A DNA stretch of 64,000 nt from Nitratidesulfovibrio sp. (GTDB lineage Bacteria; Desulfobacterota; Desulfovibrionia; Desulfovibrionales; Desulfovibrionaceae): assembly GCF_040373385.1 (NCBI RefSeq), contig NZ_JBDXXH010000001.1:551583-615582 (forward strand), written 5' to 3'. A program made the translations under genes and the position numbers. Below are positions 8,157-17,488 of the stretch, piece by piece; the stretch's first letter is position 1, and every line of letters starts with the position of its first letter. Under the pieces are notes generated by a model. That model saw nothing but the letters and a program-made list of their open reading frames with translations, had not been told where the DNA came from and ran no database searches.

Positions 8157-9314
8157 CTATATCTCCCCATCCACCACGGGTTGGGGTGACACGGGGGTGT
8201 AGTTCATGGTGCGTTGCACGGGGGTGAACCCGGCGGCGCGGATGCAGTTGTGGATTTCGCGGCGCGAAAGGCTGAAGCTGACGCCTGCGGCGGCCACCAC
8301 GTTTTCCTCGATCATCAGCGAGCCGAAGTCGTTGGCGCCGAAGTACAGGGCCAGTTGGGCCACCTGCGGCCCCATGGTCACCCACGAGGCCTGCACGTTG
8401 TCCACGTTGTCCAGCACCAGCCGCGACAGGGCCAGCAGGCGCAGGTAGGCGGGCGCGGGTTCCGGGTCGCGGTGGATATTGGTGTGCGCGGGCTGGAAGG
8501 TCCACGGGATGAACGCGGTGAACCCGCCCGTGCGGTCCTGCACCTCGCGCACGGCGAACAGGTGGTCCAGGCGGTGGCGGGGCTCTTCCTCGTGGCCGAA
8601 CATCATGGTGGCGGTGGTGCGCAGCCCCTGGTTGTGGGCTTCTTCCATGACGCCCAGCCAGCGCCCTGCGGAACATTTGTTGGGCGAAACCTGCGTGCGC
8701 ACCTCGTCCACCAGGATTTCCGCGCCCCCGCCGGGGATGGAATGCAGCCCTGCGGCACGCAGCCGGGCGATGACCTCGGCCACGGTGATCTTTTCGAGTT
8801 CCGCGAAAAAGACGATCTCGGGCGGCGAAAAGGCGTGGATGTGGATGGCGGGGTAGGTGTCGCGGATCCAGCCGATCATGCCTTCGTAGAACGACAGGGG
8901 CAGGTCGGGGTGGTGGCCGCCTTGCAGCAGGATTTGGGTGCCGCCAAGGGCCAGGGTTTCCTCGATCTTTTTCCCCAGTTCCTCGCGCGTCAGCACGTAG
9001 CCCTCGGGGTGGCCGGGGGCGCGGAAAAAGGCGCAGAAGCGGCAGGCGCACACGCAAATGTTGGAATAGTTGATATTGCGGTCGGCCACGTAGGTGACCA
9101 CGGGCTGCGGATGCTTGCGCAGGCGCACGGCGTGGGCCAGATGCCCCAGGGTATGCAACCCGGCCTCGGCGTACAGCAGGTCGGCGTCGGCGCGGGTAAG
9201 GCGCGCGCCTTCCAGCACTTTTGCGGCCACGGCGCGTACGTCGGCGGATTCACCAAGGGACGAGCCGCCCGGCATGATGGGCCTGTTGGTGGCGGTGGAA
9301 GCGGCGGCGCTCAT
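8157..9314 (-). CDS. mqnC: MqnC, cyclic dehypoxanthinyl futalosine synthase
   Basis: The 385-residue radical-SAM enzyme has the CX3CX2C cluster motif (Cys87, Cys91, Cys94), the GGTQILLQGGHHPDLPL segment, HAFSPPEI, IPGGGAEIL, SPNKCSAGRWL and TTATMMFGHEEE blocks typical of MqnC. It cyclises dehypoxanthinyl futalosine, the third step of the futalosine pathway. The start codon overlaps the mqnE stop as ATGA (9311-9314), so the two radical-SAM genes are translationally coupled. Confidence 0.94.
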   Translation of the reverse strand: MSAAASTATNRPIMPGGSSLGESADVRAVAAKVLEGARLTRADADLLYAEAGLHTLGHLAHAVRLRKHPQPVVTYVADRNINYSNICVCACRFCAFFRAPGHPEGYVLTREELGKKIEETLALGGTQILLQGGHHPDLPLSFYEGMIGWIRDTYPAIHIHAFSPPEIVFFAELEKITVAEVIARLRAAGLHSIPGGGAEILVDEVRTQVSPNKCSAGRWLGVMEEAHNQGLRTTATMMFGHEEEPRHRLDHLFAVREVQDRTGGFTAFIPWTFQPAHTNIHRDPEPAPAYLRLLALSRLVLDNVDNVQASWVTMGPQVAQLALYFGANDFGSLMIEENVVAAAGVSFSLSRREIHNCIRAAGFTPVQRTMNYTPVSPQPVVDGEI

Positions 9315-10498
9315 GCCCGAACCTCCGGCGTGGCGGCGTGGCCCGCAGCGCATTCTGGGCCATGTCCGGTGTCATGCAGGATGGCGTCCGGGTCGGCCAC
9401 GGGGTTGAAGTGCGAGTCGCGGCGCACCGGGGTGAAACCGGCGCGGCGGATCATCAGTTCCAGTTCCGGCACGGTGAGCGACTGGGCGGAATCGGCCCCG
9501 GCGTCGTGGCCGATGCGCTCCTCGACGATGGTGCCGTCCATGTCGTCGGCGCCGAAGTACAGGGCGGTCTGGGCCATCTTGACGCCCATCATCACCCAGT
9601 AGGCCTTCACGTGGGGGATGTTGTCCAGCATCAGGCGGCTGACGGCCACGGTGCGCAGTCGGTCAAGGCCCACGTGCTCGCCCACCCGTTCGGGCGGCAG
9701 CTTGAGCAGGCTGTTTTCCGTCAGGAAGGGCAGGGGGATGAAGCAGGTGAACCCGCCGGACCTGTCCTGCTGCTCGCGCAGGCGGCACAGGTGGTCCACG
9801 CGGTGCTCGAAGGTTTCGATGTGCCCGTAGAGCATGGAACAGTTGGTGCGGATGCCGAGGGAATGCGCCTCGCCCGCCACGCGCAGCCATTCGTCCGACG
9901 TGGCCTTGCGCGGGCAGATTCTGGTGCGCACTTCCGGCGCGAAGATTTCGGCCCCGCCGCCGGGCATCATGGCCAGCCCCGCGTCGCGCAGGCGGCGCAG
10001 CACATCCAGCGTGCTGATGCCTTCCATGGCGGCGAAGTGGGCGATTTCGACCCCCGTGAACGCCTTGACGATGCTCTGGGGGCGTGCGGCACGGATGCGG
10101 CGGATGACGTCCTCGAACCACGCCAGATTCAGGTCCGGATGGCAGCCGCCCACGATGTGCACCTCGGAGAACGGGGTGCCCCGGTCATCCAGCACGCGGT
10201 GCAGGATGTCGTCGGGCGTCAGGGCGAAGGAACCGGCCTGCCCGCGTTCGCGCTGAAAGGCGCAGAACAGGCAGCCGTTGACGCAGATGTTGGTGTAATT
10301 GACGTGCCGGTTGAGCACGTAATAGGTTCTGTCGCCGTGCAGGCGGGTACGCGCGTGGTGGGCCAGCGCTCCCACGGCGGTGATGTCCGGGCAGTTGAAC
10401 AGCGCCAGGCCCTCTTCGGGCGAAAGGCGCGTGCCTTCCATCACCTTTTCGAAGGCGGTCCCAAGGCCCAGGCGGGCGTAATGGGCAGCGTCGAGCAT
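9311..10498 (-). CDS. mqnE: MqnE, aminodeoxyfutalosine synthase
   Basis: The 395-residue radical-SAM enzyme has CX3CX2C at Cys72, Cys76 and Cys79 (ICVNGCLFCAF), the VGGCHPDL motif, AFTGVEI, MMPGGGAEIF and NCSMLYGHIET. These distinguish MqnE from its neighbour MqnC. It joins the MqnA product to SAM to give aminodeoxyfutalosine. The ATG at 10498 has GGAGG at good spacing; the longer open frame upstream is not needed. It is the first gene of the coupled mqnE-mqnC pair and is divergent from mqnD. Confidence 0.94.
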   Translation of the reverse strand: MLDAAHYARLGLGTAFEKVMEGTRLSPEEGLALFNCPDITAVGALAHHARTRLHGDRTYYVLNRHVNYTNICVNGCLFCAFQRERGQAGSFALTPDDILHRVLDDRGTPFSEVHIVGGCHPDLNLAWFEDVIRRIRAARPQSIVKAFTGVEIAHFAAMEGISTLDVLRRLRDAGLAMMPGGGAEIFAPEVRTRICPRKATSDEWLRVAGEAHSLGIRTNCSMLYGHIETFEHRVDHLCRLREQQDRSGGFTCFIPLPFLTENSLLKLPPERVGEHVGLDRLRTVAVSRLMLDNIPHVKAYWVMMGVKMAQTALYFGADDMDGTIVEERIGHDAGADSAQSLTVPELELMIRRAGFTPVRRDSHFNPVADPDAILHDTGHGPECAAGHAATPEVRA

Positions 10499-10795
10499 GT
10501 GTCCTCCGGTGTGGCGGGACTGAAATGTCTTGCGGATGATGCGGGACTGCATTTCGGGCCGGATCGGGGCTTGTGTCCCGATGACGGAAGGCGGAGTATC
10601 GACCCGGCGTGGCCCCGTGTCAACACCGTGGGCACGCCGGGGCGACTGCCCGCGGAACCGGTTTGCATCCGTTTTTCGCCTGGGGCGCCCGACCGTTTGA
10701 CCCGCCTTCAGTACACCGTCGGCACGCTGGCAACACGCCGTCCACCTGTCATTTGACCCGCCCGGCCATCCGGGCGGCGCAGCAAGGTCGCTTCC

Positions 10796-11713
10796 ATGTC
10801 TTCCCAGTCCGTACAGTCTTCGCATGCCGCTGCATCCGCCCCGCGCACCCTGTCGCTGGGCATTTCCCCCTGCCCCAACGACACCTACATCTTCCATGCC
10901 CTGGCCAAGGGCTGCATCGACCTGCCCTGCGGGTTCGACCTGTTCATGGCCGACGTGGAGGTGCTGAACGGCCGCGCCCGCGCGGGCACACTGGACGTGA
11001 CCAAGCTGTCACTGGCGGCCATGGCCCATGTGCTGGACGAGTATGTGCTGCTCAATGCCGGGGCGGCGCTGGGGCGCGGCTGCGGGCCGCTGCTGGTGGC
11101 GCGCGAGCCGCTGTCGCCCGCAGACCTGGCCGGGGCGCGGGTGGCCATTCCGGGCCGCATGACCACGGCCAACCTGCTGCTTTCCCTGCACGGCACGCTG
11201 CAAGGCCCGCGCGAGGAAATGGTGTTCGACCAGGTCATGCCCGCCGTGTCCGCAGGCAAGGCCGATTGCGGGCTGGTCATCCACGAGGGGCGCTTCACCT
11301 ACGGTGCCCATGGCCTGCATTGCGTGCTGGATCTTGGCCAGTGGTGGGAGTCCGCCTACGGGCTGCCCCTGCCGCTGGGAGCCATTGCGGCGCGGCGCGA
11401 CCTTGGCGAGGCCACCATCCTTGCCGTGCAGGACGCCATCCGGCGCAGCCTGGAATACGCCAACGCCAACCCGGCGGCCTCGCGGGGGTGGATACGCGAG
11501 CATGCCCAGGAAATGTCCGACGAGGTCACGGACAGCCACATCCGCACCTTCGTGAACGATTTCAGCCTGGATCTGCGCGACGAGGGCCGCGCCGCCATCC
11601 GCGCGCTGCTGGAAAAGGCCGCAGGGATCTCTGGCGAGTCTGGCCCGTCTGGCTCGTCTGGCCCGTCTGGCTGGACCGGGCGGGGCCTGCCCGATCTGCC
11701 CCTGTTCGCCTGA
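10796..11713 (+). CDS. mqnD: MqnD, 1,4-dihydroxy-6-naphthoate synthase
   Basis: The 305-residue protein has the MqnD landmarks LGISPCPNDTYIFHAL near the N-terminus, VTKLSLAA, LLSLHG and VIHEGRFTY. It splits the cyclic futalosine product to give 1,4-dihydroxy-6-naphthoate. It is transcribed away from mqnE across 297 bases. Near the C-terminus (about residues 279-294) there is a Gly/Ser/Pro-rich insert encoded by four copies of a 9-base repeat (unit TCTGGCCCG, 11639-11674), outside the conserved fold. MqnB, the nucleosidase step, is not encoded in this window. Confidence 0.93.
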   Translation: MSSQSVQSSHAAASAPRTLSLGISPCPNDTYIFHALAKGCIDLPCGFDLFMADVEVLNGRARAGTLDVTKLSLAAMAHVLDEYVLLNAGAALGRGCGPLLVAREPLSPADLAGARVAIPGRMTTANLLLSLHGTLQGPREEMVFDQVMPAVSAGKADCGLVIHEGRFTYGAHGLHCVLDLGQWWESAYGLPLPLGAIAARRDLGEATILAVQDAIRRSLEYANANPAASRGWIREHAQEMSDEVTDSHIRTFVNDFSLDLRDEGRAAIRALLEKAAGISGESGPSGSSGPSGWTGRGLPDLPLFA

Positions 11714-11755
11714 CGGGCGTGGCATTGACAATCCCTCCGGGGCATCATAGCTCAA

Positions 11756-11761
11756 TATAAT
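11756..11761 (+). promoter_or_regulatory. candidate -10 element for the binding-protein gene
   Basis: A perfect TATAAT lies about 150 bases before the start at 11913 in an otherwise GC-rich gap. No good -35 is found at 16-18 bases; a TTGACA is present but 25 bases away. Confidence 0.3.
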
Positions 11762-11912
11762 ACTGGGCGAACACTCAGCGGCACGCCGCCGGGAGCGCCC
11801 CGGAAGGTCCGGCATGTCCCTCCGCAGGGGGGATGGGCGTGGCGGGTACCTTGCACCAAAAACGCGCACGGCGGGCAACCGCCGGGGCGTTTCCATCTCG
11901 TCGGGGGGACCC

Positions 11913-12689
11913 ATGATGTTGCCATGGGGTTTGCTGCCGCACCTGTCCATGCCGGTCTTGCGCATGGTCGTGGTCATGGTGCTGACGCTGCTGGTGCATC
12001 CGGCGGCGGGCAGTGCCGCGCCCCCTGTGGTGTTGTGCAACGACGAGCATTTTCCCCTTTCCTACCGTGACGACGCCGGACGGCCCGCCGGGCTGTACCC
12101 GGAAATCCTGCGCGAGGCTGTGCGCCGGTCCGGCGTGCAACTGGACATTCGCGTGGCCCCGTGGACGCGAGCCCTGCGCGCCCTGGAAACGGGCGAGGCG
12201 GCCCTGGGCGGTGCCTTTGCCACCACCCGTGCGCGCGGGCAGTGGCGGGTCAGCCTGCCCCTGTACCTTGCGCGCATCGTGGCCGTTTTGCCGCAGGATT
12301 CCACGGTTGCCGCCAGCCGCGTGGCCGAGCTGAAGCCGTACCGGACCTGCATCGTGGAAGGGTGGAACTACGGGCCTCCGCTGGACAGTGCCCTTGCGGA
12401 CGGCGGCTGGAACCTGGACCCCGCGCCCAGCGAGGCGCTGTGCCTGCGCAAGCTGGAGGCGGGCCGGGTGCAGGTGGCGCTGGTGGGCGAGGCTGGCGCC
12501 CAGCGCCTGACGGACTCTGCCGTATCGACGCGCATGCGTACGGTCCTTGTGGGGCTGGAACTGCCGGTGCACGTGTTCTGGCCGCTCACCGTGCCGGACG
12601 AGACGGTACGCCGCATGGACGTGGCCCTGCGCCACATGAACGAGGACGGTACCCTTGGCCGCATCGTGCGGCGTGTCATCGAGCCGTAA
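11913..12689 (+). CDS. family-3 periplasmic solute-binding protein (orphan)
   Basis: The 258-residue product starts with a cleavable-looking signal peptide (hydrophobic stretch about residues 11-28, ending AAGSAA) and continues with a bacterial extracellular solute-binding family 3 fold: FPLSYRDDAGRPAGLYPEIL, then a VAPWTRALRALETGEAAL segment and a C-terminal MNEDGTLGRIVRR helix. These proteins usually bind amino acids or small polar solutes in the periplasm for ABC importers, but no permease or ATPase gene is adjacent. The start at 11913 (after GGGGGGA) avoids an arginine-rich extension. Two more such orphans lie at 18152 and 23340. Confidence 0.78.
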   Translation: MMLPWGLLPHLSMPVLRMVVVMVLTLLVHPAAGSAAPPVVLCNDEHFPLSYRDDAGRPAGLYPEILREAVRRSGVQLDIRVAPWTRALRALETGEAALGGAFATTRARGQWRVSLPLYLARIVAVLPQDSTVAASRVAELKPYRTCIVEGWNYGPPLDSALADGGWNLDPAPSEALCLRKLEAGRVQVALVGEAGAQRLTDSAVSTRMRTVLVGLELPVHVFWPLTVPDETVRRMDVALRHMNEDGTLGRIVRRVIEP

Positions 12690-12748
12690 CGGGGCAAGGT
12701 CGACCTGACGCCCCGACACGCAGGGTACTGCCCGTGCGCTGCACAACA

Positions 12749-12783
12749 CCGCCGATGTCTGCACGACATTGGCGGCATTTTTG
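12749..12783 (+). terminator. rho-independent terminator of the binding-protein gene
   Basis: An 11-bp stem (12749-12759 with 12765-12775, one G-U pair) is followed by CATTTTTG. It starts 59 bases after the stop. Confidence 0.7.
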
Positions 12784-13121
12784 TTGGGCGGCATTTTTGC
12801 CGGGGCGGCATGTTGTCGGCTGCATCCCCGTTGGGGGCATGCTGCGGGGCGGTGGGCGGTGGGCGGTGGGCGGTGTGGGCCGGTGTGAGCCGATGTGCGC
12901 GGTGCCGCCGCCGGACAGTGGGCATGCCCCCCCGGAAACGGATGGGAACCGCCCCCGGCGTGGCCTGTGCCTGCCGGTGGCGGTTCCCGTCGCCGCGCGA
13001 TGCGACAATGAATCCCTGCGGCGGCCAGGATTCCGGGAAGGCCCAAGCGGAATGATTATAGTATAAAAAGTATTCCCTTGCCTAACGCCGGGCCGCCCCC
13101 ATCGTCAATGGGGCGAAACAC
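12784..13121. other. intergenic region between convergent genes
   Basis: No gene is seen. It contains a 7-base tandem repeat (GCGGTGG unit, about 12850-12875) and a short AT-rich patch (about 13050-13078). Confidence 0.5.
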
Positions 13122-13122
13122 G

Positions 13123-13149
13123 AAAAAGCCCGGCCATGGGCCGGGCTTT
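13123..13149 (-). terminator. RNase Y terminator
   Basis: An 11-bp stem (13125-13135 with 13139-13149) is followed, in the minus direction, by a run of five T. It lies about 40 bases after the rny stop. Confidence 0.8.
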
Positions 13150-13188
13150 CATCGGTTCTGCAAAGTGCGTGCGGCGGGGCCGCGCGGG

Positions 13189-14748
13189 TTACTTGGCGAA
13201 GCCCACGGCGCGGCGTTCGCGGATGACCGTGACCCGGATCTGGCCGGGGTAGGTCAGGTTCTTTTCGATCTTGCCCGCGATGTCCTTGCACAGCATGTAG
13301 GTCTGGTCGTCGTCCACGTTGTCGGAATTGACCATGACACGGATCTCGCGGCCCGCCTGGATGGCGTAGGCCTTGGCCACGCCTTCGAAGCCGGTGGCGA
13401 TGTTCTCCAGGTCTTCCAGCCGCTTCACGTAGTTTTCCAGCAGTTCCTTGCGGGCGCCGGGGCGGGCGCCGGACAGGCCGTCGGCGGCCTGCACCAGCAC
13501 GGCCAGGGCCGACTTGGGCGGGGTGTCCTCGTGGTGGGCGGCGATGGCGTGGATGATTTCCTTGCTCTCGTTGTACTTCTTGGCGATGTCCGCGCCAATG
13601 ATGGCGTGCGGCCCTTCCACCTCGTGGTCCACGGCCTTGCCGATGTCGTGCAAGAGGCCCGCGCGCTTGGCCTTCTTGATGTCCATGCCGAGTTCGGCGG
13701 CCATCATGCCACACAGGGCGGCCACTTCCAGCGAGTGTTGCAGCACGTTCTGCGAGAAGCTGGTGCGGTACTTCAGCTGGCCCAGCAGGCGCACGATGTC
13801 GGCGTGGATGCCGTGCACCCCCGCGTCGAAGGTGGCCTGTTCGCCCACCTCGCGGATCTGCACTTCAAGCTCCTGCTCGCACTTGCGCACGATGTCCTCG
13901 ATGCGCGCGGGGTGGATGCGCCCGTCCTGGATCAGCCGTTCCAGGGCCATCTTGGCCACCTGGCGGCGCAGCGGGCTGTAGGCGGAAAGGATGACCGTCT
14001 CCGGGGTGTCGTCGATGATCAGGTCCACGCCCGTGGCCGCTTCCAGCGCGCGGATGTTGCGCCCTTCGCGGCCGATGATGCGGCCCTTCATGTCTTCGCT
14101 GGGCAGGGTCACGGCCGTCACCGTCTGCTCGCCCACGTAGTCGCCGGCGTAGCGCTGGATGGCGTTGGCGATGATTTCCTTGGCCTTGCGGTCGGCGGTT
14201 TCCTTCGACTCGGTTTCGATGAGCCGGATCATCTTGGCGGCTTCGTGACGGGTGCGCGATTCGATGTCTTCGAAAAGACGCGATTTCGCCTCTTCGGCGG
14301 TCAGGCCGGATATTTCCTGCAGGCGGCGTTCCTGTTCATCGATGCGGGAGGAAATCTGCTCCTCCATGCCGGCCAGGTGACGTTCGCGGCGGGTCAGCTC
14401 TTTTTCGGCGGCGAGCACCTCGTGCTCCTTTTCGGTGGCCTTTTCGAGCTTTTCCTCCAGGCGTTCGCCCTGTTCCTGCATCTTGCGGTCACGGGCCTTC
14501 AGTTCGCGTTCGCGTTCCTTGAACTCGTGTTCCAGTTCGCGCTTCTGGTGAAAGATTTCGTCCTGGCCCTGGAGCAGAATTTCCTTTTTCTGGGCCTGCG
14601 CTTCCTTGCGGGCTTCCTCGACGATGCGCTTGGCGAGTTCGTTGGCATCGGCGATGCGCTTGGAGCTGACATAGCGGTGCAGGGCATAGCCCGATGCCGC
14701 GCCGATGATCGCTCCCACGACGACGTAGATGATTTCGATGAGCCCCAT
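13189..14748 (-). CDS. rny: Ribonuclease Y
   Basis: The 519-residue protein has the RNase Y order: an N-terminal membrane anchor (residues about 3-22), a long charged coiled coil (about 30-190), a KH domain with [12 protein letters not shown], and an HD domain with HSLEVAALC and [12 protein letters not shown]. RNase Y is the membrane-bound endonuclease that starts mRNA decay in bacteria that rely on it in place of RNase E. The ATG at 14748 has GGGAG upstream. It is downstream of zapA and the 6S RNA gene on the same strand, separated by about 275 bases. Confidence 0.96.
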   Translation of the reverse strand: MGLIEIIYVVVGAIIGAASGYALHRYVSSKRIADANELAKRIVEEARKEAQAQKKEILLQGQDEIFHQKRELEHEFKERERELKARDRKMQEQGERLEEKLEKATEKEHEVLAAEKELTRRERHLAGMEEQISSRIDEQERRLQEISGLTAEEAKSRLFEDIESRTRHEAAKMIRLIETESKETADRKAKEIIANAIQRYAGDYVGEQTVTAVTLPSEDMKGRIIGREGRNIRALEAATGVDLIIDDTPETVILSAYSPLRRQVAKMALERLIQDGRIHPARIEDIVRKCEQELEVQIREVGEQATFDAGVHGIHADIVRLLGQLKYRTSFSQNVLQHSLEVAALCGMMAAELGMDIKKAKRAGLLHDIGKAVDHEVEGPHAIIGADIAKKYNESKEIIHAIAAHHEDTPPKSALAVLVQAADGLSGARPGARKELLENYVKRLEDLENIATGFEGVAKAYAIQAGREIRVMVNSDNVDDDQTYMLCKDIAGKIEKNLTYPGQIRVTVIRERRAVGFAK

Positions 14749-15024
14749 ACTGCAACTCCCGTTATGGTGTCGGACCAACGCCCGATGTAGTGTCCGGCAA
14801 GCGGGTCTGGCGCGCCGATCGGGCCGTGCGTGTGCGCCCCAAGGGGGCGGCTGATTGCCACGGCGTCAAGACGCACCGGATCACCGTGCCGATTCCATGA
14901 GCACGGGGAAGACAGGAGTTCGGGCAAGGAGGGGACGGACGGCCGCGTCGCCGGGGTCCGCGCACTTTTGTGCTAAACGCGGATGCCCCGCCGGGCGGGC
15001 CTTGTTGGGGGCGAGGGGGCATGG

Positions 15025-15211
15025 ACGAACCCCGGAGCGCCGTGTGACGTGCCAAAGCAGGACCTGACTATGTCAGGGTGGGAACCTCGGGCGGGCCTTC
15101 AGGCTCCCCGGCTCGGGGCCGGGTCTGCACACCGGTCCGCCGTACAGGTTCCCTGTTTTCTTCTTGTGAGGTCAGCGATGGCAGGTCAATCACGCACACT
15201 CCAGGGATCGT
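15025..15211 (-). ncRNA. ssrS: 6S RNA
   Basis: Directly downstream of zapA on the same strand. The 5' arm (15209 down to 15197) pairs with the 3' arm (15039 down to 15027) over 13 positions with only one mismatch. The 5' end reads CCCTGGAGTGTGCGTGA, close to the 6S pattern (E. coli CTCTGAGATGTTCGCAA), then a large open region and an inner GGGAACC/GGTTCCC stem bracket a GC-rich apical arm. Length about 185 matches 6S RNA, and the zapA-ssrS neighbourhood is the classic one. 6S RNA mimics an open promoter and sequesters sigma-70 RNA polymerase in stationary phase. Ends are approximate. Confidence 0.8.
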
Positions 15212-15232
15212 TATGCATCCGCGCAACGGGAG

Positions 15233-15496
15233 TTACGCAGATTCCTCTATTTTCGCCAGCAGGGCTTCCATGCGGGTACGCATTTCGTCCTTCTGCTGGG
15301 TAGACTGCAACAGGTCGTCCGCCAGTCCCAGAACCAGAAAGGTCAGCAGCTTCTCCTTGCTGAGCTGTCTTCCGTGGAACTTCAGTCTGTTGAACCGCTC
15401 TTCCACCAGGGCCTTGGCGGTTTCGACCCTTGCGGGGTCGGCCTCGGCCTTGAAGGAAACCTCAAGCCCCAGCACGGTGAGGTTGTATGTACGCAT
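15233..15496 (-). CDS. zapA: ZapA, cell division protein
   Basis: The 87-residue product matches ZapA: an N-terminal strand region (TYNLTVLGLEVSF) and a C-terminal coiled coil with LSKEKLLTFLVLGLADDLL. ZapA binds and bundles FtsZ filaments at the division ring. The start has GAGG four bases upstream. It follows the ZapB-like gene by 15 bases and is followed by 6S RNA, a linkage seen across proteobacteria. Confidence 0.9.
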   Translation of the reverse strand: MRTYNLTVLGLEVSFKAEADPARVETAKALVEERFNRLKFHGRQLSKEKLLTFLVLGLADDLLQSTQQKDEMRTRMEALLAKIEESA

Positions 15497-15511
15497 GGGG
15501 CCTCGACGCGC

Positions 15512-15748
15512 CTAGGCGTCGCCGGTTTGGTCCCTGAGGCGGAGCAGCAGCGCGTCGATGCGCGTAAGCACCGCATCTTTCACGGTGCGCTCCTCTTCAA
15601 GGGCTTCCTTGAGGATTCGATTCTCTTCCACCAGCGTCGAAAGCCCGCCTTCGACCTCTTCCCGAAGGCGACTGTTCTCCTCGCGCAGGGTTTCGAGCTG
15701 CGACAGGAGCGCCGTGACGCGGGTTTCAAGCAGGTCAATCAGTTCCAT
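15512..15748 (-). CDS. ZapB-like coiled-coil protein
   Basis: The 78-residue product is predicted to be almost wholly coiled coil (heptads from residue 4 to about 70, rich in Glu, Leu and Arg), beginning MELIDLLETRVTALLSQLE. This resembles ZapB/DUF904 proteins, which bridge ZapA and MatP or stabilise the Z ring. It is the first gene before zapA, consistent with a shared division role. A 7-1-7 palindrome (TTTCACG-G-CGTGAAA, 15765-15779) lies just upstream of the start and may be an operator. A generic small coiled-coil protein cannot be excluded. Confidence 0.75.
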   Translation of the reverse strand: MELIDLLETRVTALLSQLETLREENSRLREEVEGGLSTLVEENRILKEALEEERTVKDAVLTRIDALLLRLRDQTGDA

Positions 15749-15779
15749 GTCTGTTAACTAGCCGTTTCACGGCGTGAAA

Positions 15780-17147
15780 TCAAGAGTTCCTGCGGCGCGG
15801 CAGGTTCGTCTGGCGGCCCCGCGCGATGGCCAGCGAATCGTCCGGAACGTCCTTGGTTATGACGGAACCGGCACCCACCAGGCTGCCCGCGCCTATGGTC
15901 ACCGGGGCCACCAGCGCACTGTTGCTGCCGATGAACGCCCCTTCGCCGATGACGGTCTTGTGCTTGTGCACCCCGTCGTAGTTGCAGGTAATGGTGCCCG
16001 CGCCGATGTTGGCGCCGGGGCCCACCTCTGCGTCGCCAAGGTAGGTCAGGTGGTTGGCCTTGGCCCCCTTGCCCAGGCGGGCCTTTTTCATTTCCACGAA
16101 GTTGCCGACGCGCGCGCCTTCCTCCATCACCGCGCCGGGGCGCAGGCGGGCGTAGGGGCCCACCACGCAGTCGGGGCCTATCTCGGCCTTTTCCACGTGG
16201 CTGAAGGGGTGCACGGTGGCGCCTTCCGCCACCACGGCGTCGCGCAGCCAGCAGTGCGAATGGACAACGGCTGCGCGCGCTATGCGTGAAGCCCCGTATA
16301 TTTCGCAGGGGCCGTATATTTCCGCGCCTGGCTCAAGCACGGCGCGCGGGCTGATGCGCACGGTTTCCGGCGCGTGGATGAGCACGCGCTTCTCTATCCA
16401 GTTCAGGGCGATGCGCGCGCGCACCAACGCTTCCGACCGGATCAGCTCCGCCGGGTCGTTGACGCCCAGCAGGTTGGGGTCCTGCCCGCATTCCACGCCG
16501 ATGACGTCCATGCGCTCGGCCACGGCCAAGCCCACGAGGTCGGTGATGTAGTATTCGCCGCTCTTGTTGGCGTTGGTCAGGCGCGGCAGCAGTTTTTCCA
16601 CCGCGTCCATGCGCAGGCAATAGATGCCCGCGTTGATCTCGTCCGGTTCCGGACCGTACAGGGTTTCGTCGTAGTCCTTGGCCTCGACGATGGCCACCAC
16701 GCGGCGGTTGTGGCGCACCACGCGTCCGTAGGCGCCGGGGTCGGGCAGGGTCAGGGTCATGAAGGCCACATCCGCGTCCAGGGCTTCCTTCAGGAAGGTG
16801 GCCACGGTGGATGTGGGCAGCAGCGGGGTGTCGCCGTTGACGACCACCACGCGGTCAAGGCCCGCGGCCTTCAGTTCGTCCCAGGCGGCCTGCAGGGCGT
16901 GCCCGGTGCCCAACTGCTTTTCCTGCACCACGAAGCGGTGGTCCTCGCCCTTGAAGGCTTCGCGCACCATGTCGGCCTTGTGGCCGATGACGGTCCACAG
17001 GTTGCCGCCGAACAGCGGCTCCAGCGCATCGTACACGAAGCGCAGCATGGGTTCGCCCAGGATGGACTGCAATACCTTGGGCTTGTCGGAATGCATGCGG
17101 GTGCCCTTGCCCGCTGCCAGTATGAGAGCGCCGGTAATGGACGCCAT
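15780..17147 (-). CDS. glmU: GlmU, bifunctional UDP-N-acetylglucosamine pyrophosphorylase / glucosamine-1-phosphate acetyltransferase
   Basis: The 455-residue product has the N-terminal nucleotidyltransferase signature LILAAGKGTRMHSDKPKVL, QLGTGHALQAA and GDTPLL, then a left-handed beta-helix acetyltransferase domain of hexapeptide repeats with NFVEMKKARLGKGAKANHLTYLGDAEVG and NIGAGTITCNYDGVHKHKT. It makes UDP-GlcNAc for peptidoglycan and lipopolysaccharide. GGAGG precedes the start. Full-length and with all key motifs. Confidence 0.97.
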   Translation of the reverse strand: MASITGALILAAGKGTRMHSDKPKVLQSILGEPMLRFVYDALEPLFGGNLWTVIGHKADMVREAFKGEDHRFVVQEKQLGTGHALQAAWDELKAAGLDRVVVVNGDTPLLPTSTVATFLKEALDADVAFMTLTLPDPGAYGRVVRHNRRVVAIVEAKDYDETLYGPEPDEINAGIYCLRMDAVEKLLPRLTNANKSGEYYITDLVGLAVAERMDVIGVECGQDPNLLGVNDPAELIRSEALVRARIALNWIEKRVLIHAPETVRISPRAVLEPGAEIYGPCEIYGASRIARAAVVHSHCWLRDAVVAEGATVHPFSHVEKAEIGPDCVVGPYARLRPGAVMEEGARVGNFVEMKKARLGKGAKANHLTYLGDAEVGPGANIGAGTITCNYDGVHKHKTVIGEGAFIGSNSALVAPVTIGAGSLVGAGSVITKDVPDDSLAIARGRQTNLPRRRNS

Positions 17148-17488
17148 GGTTCCTCCGTCACGAAGGGATGTGTTTCGGGTGTGCGCGCCGGGGGGCGGCG
17201 CGTCGTCCGGTTTCTAGCCCCCCGTGCAGGGGCTGTCCAGTGGGAAGGGGGAGGAACGGCCCGCATTCCGGCCACGCGGCGGATACGGGACGGCAGGGTG
17301 CCGGGCACGCCCCGGACGGACCGTGGCGCAGGGCGCGCGTTCCGGCGGGCGGGTCCGCACGCGTTGCCACACCCGGCGCAACCGGCTACAGGGACGGAGC
17401 GCGCACCGCGCGGGTGGCACTAACGGGGAGGGACCGTGAGTGTGCCCTTGTGCCCGCCGGAAAGGGACGCGCAACCGGGGTAGACGAC
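17148..17488. other. glmU-HAD intergenic region
   Basis: About 340 bases between divergent genes. It is very GC-rich; open frames here are arginine-rich and look non-coding. No clear promoter hexamers or palindromes were found. Confidence 0.4.

Noticed and set aside
13078..14790. Plus-strand open frame opposite RNase Y
   Set aside because: Shadow of rny; its translation is a Gly/Val/Leu/Phe-rich string without motifs.
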